Origin: JAJCYK01 sp965224285
GTDB taxonomy: Bacteria > Bacteroidota > Bacteroidia > Cytophagales > Cyclobacteriaceae
DNA: 64,000 nucleotides
NCBI GenBank assembly: GCA_965224285.1
Contig: OZ245043.1
Span: 4,960,001-5,024,000 of the forward strand
Direction of reading: 5' to 3'
Numbering within the stretch: position 1 is the stretch's first letter; every line of letters begins with the position of its first letter. A program made the position numbers and the translations under genes. Shown here piece after piece: positions 44,171 to 54,080 of the stretch. The notes below the pieces were generated by a model. That model made no database searches and had not been told where the DNA came from. It saw nothing but the letters and a program-made list of their open reading frames with translations.

Positions 44171-47100
44171 TCATGCCAGCGTTCGTAGGTCGACTGGTAT
44201 CACTTGGGAAATACCTTGTTCAATCATGGTGATCCCGTACATGATATCCGTGCTGGCCATGGTTCTTTTGTTGTGGGTTACAATGATAAATTGTGACTCA
44301 TTTGAAAATTTGCGGATAATGGTGTTGAATTTGTCAATGTTTGCATCGTCGAGCGGCGCATCTACTTCGTCAAAAATACAAAATGGCGCAGGCTTTAGCA
44401 GGTAAATGGCAAACAATAAAGAGGTGGCAGTCAGTGTTTTTTCCCCTCCCGACAATTGATTTATGGTCAAAGGCCGTTTGCCTTTCGGCTTGGCGATGAT
44501 CTCTATGGACGATTCCAATGGTTGATCGGGATTAGTTAACAATAGATCGCAATCATCTTCATCGGTAAATAAAGTACGAAATACATGGATGAAATTCGCT
44601 TTTATATGATTGAAGGCAGCGAGAAAGGTTTCTCTGGCAACCGAGTCAATTTCATCTATGGTCTCCAACAGTGATTCCTTGGCAGTCAGCAAGTCCTGTT
44701 TTTGTGAAATAATGAAATCGTGTCTTTGTTTAATCTCATCATAAGCCTCTTTGGCCATAGGATTAATAGGACCCATACGCTCTATTCTCTGACGGGTCTT
44801 ATCCACTTTTTCCTGCAATGACTCTGGAGAAATTTCACCATTATCACCATCCTGAGGTTGTTCCAGCAGATCTTCTAACGCAATGTCAAATTCTACCGAA
44901 ACCCGCTCTTTAATAGCATTCAATTGAAGTTTGGTTTCGTTCAACTGATTGCTCAATTCCATCAAAAGCATGTCGGTCTGCTCCCGGCTACGCAGAATTT
45001 CACGCCCCTCTTTTTCTAGGGAATCGATAGTACCCCGGCAGGAGTAGTAGCTTGTTTCAGCTTTATTAACCTCACCTTCATAATTTTCCTTTTTACGGTA
45101 CAGTGTGAGAAGCTCATCTTCGCTAACCTCAGCACTTGACAGCAACTGCCGAATCTCCTTTTGGGTTTGCTGCACAGCAGCTTGGTTGACTGAAATACGC
45201 TGATCATTTTGTTCCATGGCGGCTTTCTTAAAATTCAATTCGCCTTGCAGGGAACTCAATTCATTTTGTTGTTTATGGTAGAGCAGGTTATAATCATTGT
45301 AGTAGGTTGATTTTTGCTTCAGGATTTCGTTTTCCTTTACCAACTGCTCACGTAGGGTAGCGACTTGTTTTTCAAACTCCGGCAGTACTCCGGATACCTC
45401 ATCCAACTCAGGCTTGGTACCGCGGATTTCCGCCGTTAATTCCTGAATTTTACCTTCAATGTCTTCCTTCCTGGTTTTATTGCTGGTAATGAGCTGTAGG
45501 AATTGCTCCTTTTTAGTGCGGTAGGAGACATATTCCTCATTGATGCGATAGATCTCATTTTGCAGAAAGTCAATTCTGGCCTTATGGGTGTTTGCTTTTA
45601 GCTGTGACAACTCCGACTGCTTACTAGCCAGACTCTGTTTGATTTTCTCAATATCCCGGTCTAGTTTGCGTATATCTCTTTTGAGCTTATCCAGATTTTT
45701 AGCTCTTCCAATGCGTTTTCCCTCAAACAACCCTACAGATCCACCAGAGATACTATGTGCTTTTCTAGTTGTTTTACCATTTTTAGTGATGAAAACACAG
45801 GACTTGTCGGGTGGCATACTGAGGTAATCTCCGTCCACTATATAAACTCCATCCAGAATATAGCCAACCAGATTCCGGTACTTCTGCTCGTACTCCACGA
45901 TTTCTGTAGCAGCGATGGCGCTATCGAAAATTTTTCCCTGGGAGGGATGGAAATCTTTGAAACTATCCAGAATAAAAAAGTTGGCCTTCCCTTTAGCCGC
46001 TTCGCTGAGAAGGTTTATGGCCTGATATGCCTGGCTTTCGCTATCCACTACATAATAATTCATGTAGGGCTCCAGGTAGTTTTCAATGGTTACCCTGTAC
46101 TCGTCATCGCAGGTAATTATATCTGAAAGCAGTGGTGCGTTCTTTCCCCAAACGGCGGTTTTCTTTAAGAATTTTATGGCTTCCGGAAAACCTTCAAGAT
46201 TTTCAACCAGTGATTTGGTAAGGTTATATTCGTTTTGCTTGGCGTCCAGGATACGGCTTTTCTGTACCAACTCTTCCCTGATCACCTCAATGTTTTGGGT
46301 AGTGGACTCAATATTTTGCTGCAACTTCTCTTCCTCCGCTTTCAAATGCACCAATTGGGAATTTTTGCTGTCAATTTCCGAGGCGATACTTCCGATTTTC
46401 TCTTCGAAACTATCTAAACTAGCGGATTTCTCACTAGTATCACTGCTGGCTTTTTCCAATTCCTGCTGCAGGGTTTTAATCTGCATTTCCTTGATCTCAA
46501 CCTCTTTCCCCAACTGATATTGGCGATCTTGTTTTTCACGATATTGATCAGTCAGGATTTGTAACTCCTGTTGTATAGTATTGGTTTCTCCTTGTTGTTT
46601 TTCAAAATCAGCCTGAAAGGCACCTAACTGTTGTTCAGTTTGGATCAGCAGTTCACTTATACGTTGTTTTTCCTGAGAAAGACTATTGATGCTGAGGTCT
46701 GCTTGTTCCCGACTTTCCCGGTCGATAGTAATCTGACGGCTTAACGATTCATCCTTGTCGTTCAGATATTTAAGACGTTCATTTTTTATTTGTTTCTCAT
46801 TTTCAAACTTCCTGATATGGGAAACATGATCGTTTAATACCCGTTGCTGACTAGCCAGCGCTTTCTCCAGCTCGATCAGCTGGGCTTTCTGTTTTTCTAC
46901 TTCGGACTCCTTATCAGTAAGCTGGGTGTTGAGCGCCAGTTTACGGTCACTTTCTTCTTGTATTTTCTTTTCAATATCCCGGTACTCCGTGGTGTGTCTG
47001 GCCGCCTTATGCCTGGCCAGTTGCAGGCTGTAGTCCTTATAGTCTTGTTTCAGCTGGAAATATTTTTCCGCTTGCCTGGCCTGCTTTTCCAGGGATCTTA

Positions 47101-47704
47101 AGTTTTTTTCTATTTCAAACAACAGATCTTCCACTCTTTCCAGATCGGCCTCGGCATCCCCGAGTTTTCTGAGAGTCTGTTTCTTACGGATCTTAAACTT
47201 GGCTACCCCTGCCGCTTCCTCAAAAAGGTTTCGTCGGCTGTTATCCTTGTCATTGAGAATGTCGTCTACCATCTTCAATTCGATGATGGCATAACTATCA
47301 GGTCCAATTCCGGTATCCAAAAACAGGTTGGTGATATCCTTTAGCCGGCAGGTCACCCCGTTCAGTTGATATTCGCTATCACCAGATCTAAAATAACGGC
47401 GGGTGATAGTGATTTGTGAATATTCGGTAGGCAGTAAATTACGGGTGTTGTCAAAGGTGAGGCTGACCTCGGCCAGTTGGGTGGGTTTTCTGTTTTTGGT
47501 GCCGTTGAAGATAATGTTTTCCATCTTCTCCGACCGTAGGGTTTTAATCTTTTGTTCTCCCAGCACCCATCGGATGGCATCCACAATATTGGATTTACCA
47601 CACCCGTTGGGGCCCACCACTCCGGTTATACCTTCGTCAAAATTAATGGTGACCTTATCTGCAAAACTTTTAAATCCCTTGATTTCGAGCTTGGTAAGGA
47701 GCAT
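44171..47704 (-). CDS. smc: chromosome segregation protein SMC
   Basis: This 1177-residue SMC ATPase has an N-terminal head with Walker A GPNGCGKSN (31-39), two long coiled coils (about 170-500 and 670-1010), a hinge (about 515-640) and a C-terminal head with signature LSGGEK and Walker B FCIFDEVDAPLDD. It forms the condensin that organises and separates chromosomes. A consensus -7 box lies 38 bases upstream. Confidence 0.97.
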   Translation of the reverse strand: MLLTKLEIKGFKSFADKVTINFDEGITGVVGPNGCGKSNIVDAIRWVLGEQKIKTLRSEKMENIIFNGTKNRKPTQLAEVSLTFDNTRNLLPTEYSQITITRRYFRSGDSEYQLNGVTCRLKDITNLFLDTGIGPDSYAIIELKMVDDILNDKDNSRRNLFEEAAGVAKFKIRKKQTLRKLGDAEADLERVEDLLFEIEKNLRSLEKQARQAEKYFQLKQDYKDYSLQLARHKAARHTTEYRDIEKKIQEESDRKLALNTQLTDKESEVEKQKAQLIELEKALASQQRVLNDHVSHIRKFENEKQIKNERLKYLNDKDESLSRQITIDRESREQADLSINSLSQEKQRISELLIQTEQQLGAFQADFEKQQGETNTIQQELQILTDQYREKQDRQYQLGKEVEIKEMQIKTLQQELEKASSDTSEKSASLDSFEEKIGSIASEIDSKNSQLVHLKAEEEKLQQNIESTTQNIEVIREELVQKSRILDAKQNEYNLTKSLVENLEGFPEAIKFLKKTAVWGKNAPLLSDIITCDDEYRVTIENYLEPYMNYYVVDSESQAYQAINLLSEAAKGKANFFILDSFKDFHPSQGKIFDSAIAATEIVEYEQKYRNLVGYILDGVYIVDGDYLSMPPDKSCVFITKNGKTTRKAHSISGGSVGLFEGKRIGRAKNLDKLKRDIRKLDRDIEKIKQSLASKQSELSQLKANTHKARIDFLQNEIYRINEEYVSYRTKKEQFLQLITSNKTRKEDIEGKIQELTAEIRGTKPELDEVSGVLPEFEKQVATLREQLVKENEILKQKSTYYNDYNLLYHKQQNELSSLQGELNFKKAAMEQNDQRISVNQAAVQQTQKEIRQLLSSAEVSEDELLTLYRKKENYEGEVNKAETSYYSCRGTIDSLEKEGREILRSREQTDMLLMELSNQLNETKLQLNAIKERVSVEFDIALEDLLEQPQDGDNGEISPESLQEKVDKTRQRIERMGPINPMAKEAYDEIKQRHDFIISQKQDLLTAKESLLETIDEIDSVARETFLAAFNHIKANFIHVFRTLFTDEDDCDLLLTNPDQPLESSIEIIAKPKGKRPLTINQLSGGEKTLTATSLLFAIYLLKPAPFCIFDEVDAPLDDANIDKFNTIIRKFSNESQFIIVTHNKRTMASTDIMYGITMIEQGISQVIPVDLRTLA

Positions 47705-47741
47705 ATAGAGGTGTAGTCCCGAATATTAAAAAATGGTCGGC

Positions 47742-47749
47742 CAAATTTA
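47742..47749 (-). promoter_or_regulatory. -7 promoter box for smc
   Basis: The minus strand reads TAAATTTG, an exact TAnnTTTG match, 38 bases before the smc start. Confidence 0.5.
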
Positions 47750-47754
47750 AAAAT

Positions 47755-47762
47755 TATTTTTG
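47755..47762 (+). promoter_or_regulatory. -7 promoter box for the divergent membrane-protein gene
   Basis: TATTTTTG is an exact TAnnTTTG match 17 bases before the start at 47779, giving a very short leader. It sits back to back with the smc box within a 74-base gap. Confidence 0.5.
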
Positions 47763-47778
47763 GTATTTTTATTCCTCA

Positions 47779-48249
47779 ATGGACGACATTCAAAACTTAT
47801 TGTATCTGGCCATACTGGTTATTTGGTTTTTATCCCGGGTATTTGGCAAAAAGAAACAAAAACCTAAACCGGTATCAGGAACTCCAGGGCCGAACCAGGA
47901 TTCAAAATCTGCACCGGAACCACCTCCGGTAACTTTCGAGGATATTCTTAGGGAACTAACCGGTGGGTCAACTAAAGAGGAACCGGCACCTTATGAGGAG
48001 GAATATGTCTCTGATGAAGTGGAGTACCAGGAGGAGGATGATGGCCACGAATATGAACCGATCGCCCCCGACCCGGTTATACTCACGCCCCAGCCCGTCG
48101 AATATGAGCAAAGGGCTTTCAAACAGTTTCGCATTAAGTCATCCCGTGGATCTAAATCCGCCAGGAAAGTAAGGAAGCTATTACAGAGTAGAAATGGTTT
48201 AAAACAGGCTATCATTTTGAAAGAAATTTTGGATAGGCCTTATAGTTGA
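47779..48249 (+). CDS. single-span membrane protein with acidic tail
   Basis: This 156-residue protein has one N-terminal membrane helix (about residues 5-22, LLYLAILVIWFLSRVFG) and a basic KKKQKPK stretch. A Pro/Glu/Tyr-rich acidic linker (about 45-105) and a basic C-terminal segment (about 118-156) follow. Family not recognised. Divergent from smc with a shared promoter region. Confidence 0.7.
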   Translation: MDDIQNLLYLAILVIWFLSRVFGKKKQKPKPVSGTPGPNQDSKSAPEPPPVTFEDILRELTGGSTKEEPAPYEEEYVSDEVEYQEEDDGHEYEPIAPDPVILTPQPVEYEQRAFKQFRIKSSRGSKSARKVRKLLQSRNGLKQAIILKEILDRPYS

Positions 48250-48300
48250 ATTACGAATTACGAATTATTACGGATTACGAATTATTACGAATTACAAATT
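48248..48300. repeat. short tandem repeat of ATTACGAATT type
   Basis: Imperfect repetition of GAATTACGAATTA-like units with spacers of 10-19 bases lies directly after the stop of the preceding gene. Related AATTCGT/AATTACG strings occur near 57430 and 57910, so this is a dispersed intergenic low-complexity element of the genome. Confidence 0.7.
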
Positions 48301-48472
48301 GAGGAAAAAGGAATTTTCAGGGTTGTATAACTTTGAATAGTGTTAACCGTATTCGTTCTCTTTTTTGCCTGACTACAAGTTTTTTCGGATTTGTTGCTCC
48401 ACACCCGCGCTGCAGGAGCGAGTTTCAAACTACCGTTTAGACAGGTATTGGAAATTACGCATTTGGAGCTAA

Positions 48473-49135
48473 CTAGTACTGGGTAAAGCAATAAGAAATA
48501 ATATTAGCTCCCATTTTCAGGGCCTGTTCTCTCACTGCAGGAGGATCATTATAGATGCTTTGATCTTCCCATCCATTGCCTAAGTCAGATTCGTAGGAAT
48601 AGAAGCATAGCAATCGGCCTTCGAAGAGCAATCCCAATCCTTTCGGAGGCTTACCGTCATGCTCATGAATTTTGGGGAGGCCCTGGTTGAAGGTAAATTT
48701 TTGCCGATAAATTTTGTGGGAGTAAGGCAGTTCAACAAACTCCAATTCGGGAAAAACTTTTTTCATCTCTAGCCTGACAAAAGGGTCCATCCCATAGTTA
48801 TCATCTATATGTAGAAAGCCACCAGCCAGCAGATAGTTTCTTAAGTTGGCAGCCTCCTGATCGCTAAAGGTTACAGTGCCATGGCCGGTCATATAGACAT
48901 ATGGATAGTAGAATATCTCCTGGCTTCCCACTTCTACAATTTCCTCTTCCACGGCCAGGTCCGTACCTAGCTCACGGTTGCAAAAGGCTATTAGGTTGGG
49001 CAAGGCGGTTTTGTTGGCATACCAATCCCCGCCTCCCTGATATTTTAATTTGGCGATTTTTAATTGGTTCTGTTGGGCCATTACCGTATAGCTGCTCAAG
49101 GCTATCAAACAACCCAATAATATTCTCGGTAACAT
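48473..49135 (-). CDS. DUF4159 protein, secreted
   Basis: This protein of about 220 residues has a signal peptide ending at VMAQ. The DUF4159 core is clear: LKYQGGGDWYAN near the start, a glutamine-amidotransferase-like fold with MTGHGTVTFSDQE and GGFLHIDDNYG. I place the start at the second Met (49135) because it begins the signal peptide directly; 49153 is an alternative. Its role is unknown; the family often lies near MoxR/aerotolerance-type genes, which are not seen here. Confidence 0.88.
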   Translation of the reverse strand: MLPRILLGCLIALSSYTVMAQQNQLKIAKLKYQGGGDWYANKTALPNLIAFCNRELGTDLAVEEEIVEVGSQEIFYYPYVYMTGHGTVTFSDQEAANLRNYLLAGGFLHIDDNYGMDPFVRLEMKKVFPELEFVELPYSHKIYRQKFTFNQGLPKIHEHDGKPPKGLGLLFEGRLLCFYSYESDLGNGWEDQSIYNDPPAVREQALKMGANIISYCFTQY

Positions 49136-49308
49136 GGAGTAAATATACGCCATCCGAGGTTATTGACGTAGATGAGTAAAAGATAAATTACAATTTTATA
49201 TACCTGATAATCAATGTCTTAAAATAATATACAAATTTATCTGCAATGGCAATTAAACCATGTGCCGGAAAAAGCATCAAAGGGACATAACTGTTTAAAC
49301 GAAATCCT

Positions 49309-50193
49309 ATGATAATGAAAACGATTGGTATAACCCGTAACAACCTACTTTACCGAAATTGGTTATTGGGTATCCTGTTAGCTATTGGATTGCTGGCCTG
49401 TGAGGACAACGAGGACAGCCCATTACAAAGTGAAATAGATGAATCGGATGTGGCTCAGATCTCTACTGAGCATGAGATGGAGGCCGCTTTTGAAGACCTG
49501 GATTTGATCAGCGTAGAAGCACATGATCGAACTGAAGACGGATCTATAGGCGGCAGAAGTCATATGGATGAAACTGATATGTTTACCCGATGTGCCACCA
49601 TAACCCACGACAAAGAAGCTAAAACCATTACCATTGATTTTGGAGATGGCTGTGAAGGTCCGGATGGCAAGTTCAGGAGTGGAATAATCTTTATCCAATA
49701 CACCCAGCGCATGTTTGTACCCGGAGCGGAACTTACCATTACCCTGGAGAACTATACCGTAAACGGTCTGGCCATTGAAGGCACCAAAAATATAACCAAC
49801 GTGTCCACCAGTTTTGAGGATCCGGTAAGTTTTCACAAGCAATTAATAGGGGGTAAAATTACCTGGCCGGATGGGTCCTTTGCTACCAGAGAAGTGGATA
49901 AGACCTTTACCTGGATCCGGGGAAATAACCCGCTATTGGATGAGTTACATGTGGAAGGAGGAGCTGAAGGTGTAAATCGCCGGGGTGTAGCCTATCAGGT
50001 TACAATTTTATCTAAGATAATCTGGAAGAGAGCTTGTAGGGTGCGTGGAGTGTGTGTACCGGTGCAAGGCCTGAAATTGATTGAGCGGCGAGACCATCCT
50101 GATGTATTATTGGATTTTGGCGATGGTGAGTGCGATACCCTGATCACAGTGACTAAAAACGGCAGCAGCCGGGTCATTGAGGTAGACTGTTAG
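49309..50193 (+). CDS. lipoprotein of unknown function
   Basis: This 294-residue protein has a lipoprotein signal (LLACEDN, Cys near 31). The mature part begins with a very acidic stretch and then an all-beta-looking domain with DFGDGCEGPDGKFRSG near 118 and a related DFGDGECD near the C terminus, which hints at an internal repeat. Family not recognised. A strong terminator follows. Confidence 0.75.
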   Translation: MIMKTIGITRNNLLYRNWLLGILLAIGLLACEDNEDSPLQSEIDESDVAQISTEHEMEAAFEDLDLISVEAHDRTEDGSIGGRSHMDETDMFTRCATITHDKEAKTITIDFGDGCEGPDGKFRSGIIFIQYTQRMFVPGAELTITLENYTVNGLAIEGTKNITNVSTSFEDPVSFHKQLIGGKITWPDGSFATREVDKTFTWIRGNNPLLDELHVEGGAEGVNRRGVAYQVTILSKIIWKRACRVRGVCVPVQGLKLIERRDHPDVLLDFGDGECDTLITVTKNGSSRVIEVDC

Positions 50194-50214
50194 TTGATTT
50201 TTTTAATAGATCCG

Positions 50215-50247
50215 ACCCGGTTTTCTTTTCAGAAAGCCGGGTTTTTT
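50215..50247 (+). terminator. rho-independent terminator
   Basis: ACCCGG plus TTTTC pair with GAAAG plus CCGGGT to form an 11-pair stem with a six-base loop, followed by a T run. It serves the plus-strand lipoprotein gene and touches the stop of the convergent gene. Confidence 0.9.
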
Positions 50248-51347
50248 CATGGTTTTAAATCTACCGGTACTTTGATCCAATCAGGTGGTAGCAGATTTTC
50301 GGCGGTTCCAGCTGCCAGCTCAAAAGGCTTTCTCAGGCTATTACCCGCCAAATCCTCCAGTTGATTATAAACTTCCAGATAGTGTAACCCGCTTAGCCAT
50401 TCCTGTTCAGGTTGAAAACTCCAGCTAAGCGCATCAGGAGCAATGGATATATCACCTTCAAGTAATGTGTCGGTAGAATCCCTGATCCTGATCCATCGCT
50501 GCAATTGGGCGTAGTCCATAGGTTCATCAAACTTCAATACCAAAGCCTGTCTAGTTCCACTGGCGGGGGGAGTAACTTGCCAGCGCGTTATCACCGGTAC
50601 CTGGTGATCAGGCTGGGTGGTTCTAAAGTGAAATTTTGTCCATCCTGCTAACCCATGTCCGCTGGCATCTGTTAGGGAGGGGTCCAGCGCTATAGTATAT
50701 TCCTGGTTGGCCTCCAAAGCCAGTCCAAGTTCAGCATTAGGCACTAAACCGCGTTTGATGCGACCAGGGTCAAAAAGAAGGGTTAACCGGGTCCTTTCAG
50801 GGTCCCATAAAGCTGGATTAGCGGGGTAGAAGGCCTGCTTTAAGGTATCTCCGGTCTGATTAATTAGGTGTATACTATGGTACGGATCATGACCACCCAT
50901 GGGATGTGAGAACTTTAAGTAGAATTTCAAAATATTGGCAGGTACCGTGACCTGTTGGGGAAATACGCTCAGAAGCCTAGCGGGAATATTGCTGGAATGC
51001 TCTACTTTGAATTGACCAGATACCGTGTCTGAAGCCCAAATCAAACTATAACAATAATCCAGACCGGGCTCAAAGGGCAACCGTGGCTGAAAATAAGCAC
51101 GTTCGCCGAGGATGCCGGCCTTACCCCATAGGGGTTGCTTTCCAGCCTTTGGGGGACATTCTCCGGTAAATACCTGAAACATAGGCTCGTAATTCTTTGA
51201 ACCGGGGTGATGCACACGCCTGATCTCGACCGCCAGGGACCCGTACCATTCATGACTGGTATCCAGGATCAACTCATGCTGCTGGGCTTGAACGGGGCTT
51301 CCCACCAGCCCAATGACTGACAACCATAAACAAACCTTTAAAACCAT
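50247..51347 (-). CDS. secreted protein with Ig-like repeats
   Basis: This 366-residue protein has a signal peptide (about 1-21). Two stretches (about 125-240 and 255-345) look like bacterial Ig-like (SbsA-type) domains, with patterns such as LKFYLKFSHPM and LVLKFDEPMD. It overlaps the upstream propeller-like gene by 10 bases. Function unknown; probably a surface or periplasmic structural protein. Confidence 0.72.
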   Translation of the reverse strand: MVLKVCLWLSVIGLVGSPVQAQQHELILDTSHEWYGSLAVEIRRVHHPGSKNYEPMFQVFTGECPPKAGKQPLWGKAGILGERAYFQPRLPFEPGLDYCYSLIWASDTVSGQFKVEHSSNIPARLLSVFPQQVTVPANILKFYLKFSHPMGGHDPYHSIHLINQTGDTLKQAFYPANPALWDPERTRLTLLFDPGRIKRGLVPNAELGLALEANQEYTIALDPSLTDASGHGLAGWTKFHFRTTQPDHQVPVITRWQVTPPASGTRQALVLKFDEPMDYAQLQRWIRIRDSTDTLLEGDISIAPDALSWSFQPEQEWLSGLHYLEVYNQLEDLAGNSLRKPFELAAGTAENLLPPDWIKVPVDLKP

Positions 51348-52492
51348 TTGGTACTAAGGGAACGCAGATCCATTCTTCCGCCTGGTGTTTGTACCAAAGC
51401 CAGGATATGATTCTGGTTCAAGTATGAGATTTGCTGTATCCCATTACTGGGAAGTGCTACATAGGGCACACCAGCCACACCAAATCCCTTTACTTCTGTT
51501 TTTAGTCCTTCTTCCATGGCAAAAATATCGGAGATATCCACCCGCATTAAGTTTCTGGTACTATTGGAGATCATCAGATAGTCTTTGCCGTCTCTCTGAT
51601 ATACCACCATATCCATAGGAATGTTACCGGCACCAAACTCCCCTACGGTTTTACTCTTAACCATGCCACCTTTAGCTATTTGGCTAAGAGGGAAAGTAGC
51701 CAGAGGGGTACAGGTATAAGCGGTAATCATATGATCATTACCTTGGTAGCTATAGGGTACAAAGGTCCGGACCGGAGCCTGGGTCTCATAAACTCCGTGG
51801 GCAGCGTGATACACCTCGAGCGATACGGACTGCTGATTTTCGTTGAATGGAAAATCCAATATCCGCATAGTGGAAGCAAATTCCTCATTGGACAGTCCGG
51901 CTACGTAGAGTTTGTCTTGATGGAAAAAGAGATCGGTAATGGCGTCTACTCTGAGAGAGCTTTTGCGATAGGTTTCCCCTTTGTCGGGATCAATTAAATT
52001 GGATATCAATGTCTGAGCAAAAGAAACCTCCTCGGTAGAAAATTCTTCCATGACACCATCAGGTTTTACTTTAATAATGATATTGGCCTGGGCCACATCG
52101 TTGGGCAGCCTCCAATATCCCAGTTCTTTTCGATTGGCTTTTGATACTGCCAGATAGGGCGTCTGTGATAGGGGATTTACCGCCATATCATGGATAATGA
52201 TATTATCCGGTGTGGTGCCTAAGGCTGCGGCAATTTTGTCATTCAACCCCTCAACGCTTAGGGCATCGTTGCTGGAGATTTCCTTTACATCATCGGTTTC
52301 GATGGCAGTAATGGTTCCTGAATGAGAATCGCCAATGAAAAGGATCCCATCGGAACCAAATTCCATGGTACTGATAGATTGGATCTGGGGATTTCCCAAA
52401 GTGAACCCACTCCTGGGATCCGGTTTAGCCATGCTGGCCGTGCTATGCAAGGTGACCCCATAGATAAGCAGTAATATTCGATGATAGTTCAT
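51338..52492 (-). CDS. secreted beta-propeller-like protein
   Basis: This 384-residue protein has an N-terminal signal peptide (about 1-22). The mature part repeats short strand motifs such as MEFGSDGILFIGDSHSG and FHQDKLYVAGLSNEEF, suggesting a beta-propeller. No catalytic motif is seen. It follows the metalloprotease-like lipoprotein gene by 18 bases and overlaps the Ig-like gene by 10, giving a three-gene export cluster. Confidence 0.7.
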   Translation of the reverse strand: MNYHRILLLIYGVTLHSTASMAKPDPRSGFTLGNPQIQSISTMEFGSDGILFIGDSHSGTITAIETDDVKEISSNDALSVEGLNDKIAAALGTTPDNIIIHDMAVNPLSQTPYLAVSKANRKELGYWRLPNDVAQANIIIKVKPDGVMEEFSTEEVSFAQTLISNLIDPDKGETYRKSSLRVDAITDLFFHQDKLYVAGLSNEEFASTMRILDFPFNENQQSVSLEVYHAAHGVYETQAPVRTFVPYSYQGNDHMITAYTCTPLATFPLSQIAKGGMVKSKTVGEFGAGNIPMDMVVYQRDGKDYLMISNSTRNLMRVDISDIFAMEEGLKTEVKGFGVAGVPYVALPSNGIQQISYLNQNHILALVQTPGGRMDLRSLSTKWF

Positions 52493-52510
52493 AATGTAGT
52501 GGTAAAGTTA

Positions 52511-53506
52511 TTAGTTGAATTTATCTTCATATCCGCTTTGATCAAGAAATTCCTCTGCGTTTAAAATTTCCAAAAGTTCCCGGGTGGCCTGTTCTTTGTC
52601 AGCCATATTATCATAAAAGTACTGAGCGATCTTAAACCCTATATAATACCCCAGGTCACCCGGGCGATCCGGAGAGTTGGCGCCATTGAATAACCAATTA
52701 TCAAGGTCGGTACCATTCATTTCCCCTTTGAATTCATTCCAGAGGTCTTCTTCTATGGGATCTGCGAAAGCAGGTAGATGATCGTTGGGATATTTGCCAA
52801 TTAAAATAAAAGGAACAAAATCTGCAATGCCCTCTGCCATGGCAATTTCCAACAAAGTATTGCTGCCGCTTAGGTTTCTTTCAACTGCAAAATTGCGTTG
52901 TTGAACGTGTACCAGTTCATGAAGAACAATGGAGGACAGGTAATCCTCAGTTCGGGTTACTGCCTCTACCCAGGGACTTAATTCTGAGGTGGGTGTATCG
53001 GGGGCTTTGGTAAAAAATTCTACACCAATTACCATATTGCCGTTGGAGACAACGGTTCCACCGGTACGCAATGGTCCCACCACCATCACTAAATCACTAA
53101 ATACAGCCGGAGGGTATTGATTTTCAAATAATTGTAAAGCTTCCAATAACTCCCCGGTATTGATATTCTCAGTATTGGCCCTAATTGACAGATAATAATT
53201 ATGATATGCTTCGTCCGATAGTAGATTGGCCAAAGGTTGAGCATTTTTTATTTTTGCGTCAAAGAATTGGCTGAGGGATTCTGTCCCGCTTCTGAAGTAA
53301 TTATCTAAAAATTCCCCTGCTACGAATACGCCATTGGATTGATCATGGACCTCCCAGAAAAGATCGATATCGGAAGTTACAATCTCAATTTCAGCGGGTG
53401 TATTGACAAATCCAGCTGGGTTTATCTGGGGATCATCATCGGAGCAACCTGCCCACCACGGCATCAACAATGCTGGCCATAAACGGAATAACCCTGGTTT
53501 CATTGG
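52511..53506 (-). CDS. putative zinc metallopeptidase lipoprotein
   Basis: This protein of about 331 residues has the start at Met 53506, directly before a lipoprotein signal with the lipobox WWAGC. The zinc motif HELVH is in SIVLHELVHVQQ near the centre and a downstream Glu occurs in EGIADF, a gluzincin-like pattern resembling DUF2268-type predicted proteases. It heads the cluster with the propeller-like and Ig-like proteins. Peptidase activity is inferred from the motif. Confidence 0.75.
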   Translation of the reverse strand, partial: PMKPGLFRLWPALLMPWWAGCSDDDPQINPAGFVNTPAEIEIVTSDIDLFWEVHDQSNGVFVAGEFLDNYFRSGTESLSQFFDAKIKNAQPLANLLSDEAYHNYYLSIRANTENINTGELLEALQLFENQYPPAVFSDLVMVVGPLRTGGTVVSNGNMVIGVEFFTKAPDTPTSELSPWVEAVTRTEDYLSSIVLHELVHVQQRNFAVERNLSGSNTLLEIAMAEGIADFVPFILIGKYPNDHLPAFADPIEEDLWNEFKGEMNGTDLDNWLFNGANSPDRPGDLGYYIGFKIAQYFYDNMADKEQATRELLEILNAEEFLDQSGYEDKFN

Positions 53507-53585
53507 ATTAGTTATAGTATAATGTAACGCAAGCAGCCACAATTAAGTTTATTTAAGAGAATTCAATACCAGTCAACTCAATCCT

Positions 53586-54074
53586 ATGTATACCATGAAG
53601 GAACTCAAGCGCAGCATGCCACAACAGGGAACAGTGACCTGGATAGGCACTCGCACCAAGGCTAGATGCTTGATTGAAGAAAAAGAAGAGGTAAAAGCCA
53701 TCGAGGATCAAGGATTGGAAGGCGATCACTACTCTGGGAGGCCGGGGAGCAAACGGCAGGTAACTGTTATTCAGCAAGAGCATTTGCGTGCAGTGGCATC
53801 CTATTTTGGAAAAGAGCAGATCGATCCCCAATTAACCAGACGTAATATCGTCACCCGTGGAATAAATCTCCATGCTTTGAAGGATCGAAAATTTCAGATA
53901 GGAGAGGTGGTGTTGGAAGGCACCGGAGACTGTGCCCCTTGTTCCCGTATGGAGCAGAATTTGGGAGCCGGTGGCTGGAATGCCATGCGGGGGCATGGAG
54001 GGCTCACCGCCAGAATTGTAAAAGGAGGTAGAATAAGGCTAGGTGATTCCGTAAAATTAATCGATGAGGAATAG
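53586..54074 (+). CDS. MOSC-domain protein
   Basis: This 162-residue protein is a stand-alone MOSC (molybdenum cofactor sulfurase C-terminal) domain. Typical segments are GLEGDHYSGRPGSKRQ, then LTRRNIVTRGINLHAL and the conserved Cys in GDCAPCSRME. Such proteins bind a sulfur-carrying cofactor and are linked to molybdenum-cofactor enzymes; none is adjacent. Confidence 0.9.
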   Translation: MYTMKELKRSMPQQGTVTWIGTRTKARCLIEEKEEVKAIEDQGLEGDHYSGRPGSKRQVTVIQQEHLRAVASYFGKEQIDPQLTRRNIVTRGINLHALKDRKFQIGEVVLEGTGDCAPCSRMEQNLGAGGWNAMRGHGGLTARIVKGGRIRLGDSVKLIDEE

Positions 54075-54080
54075 CCCCGA

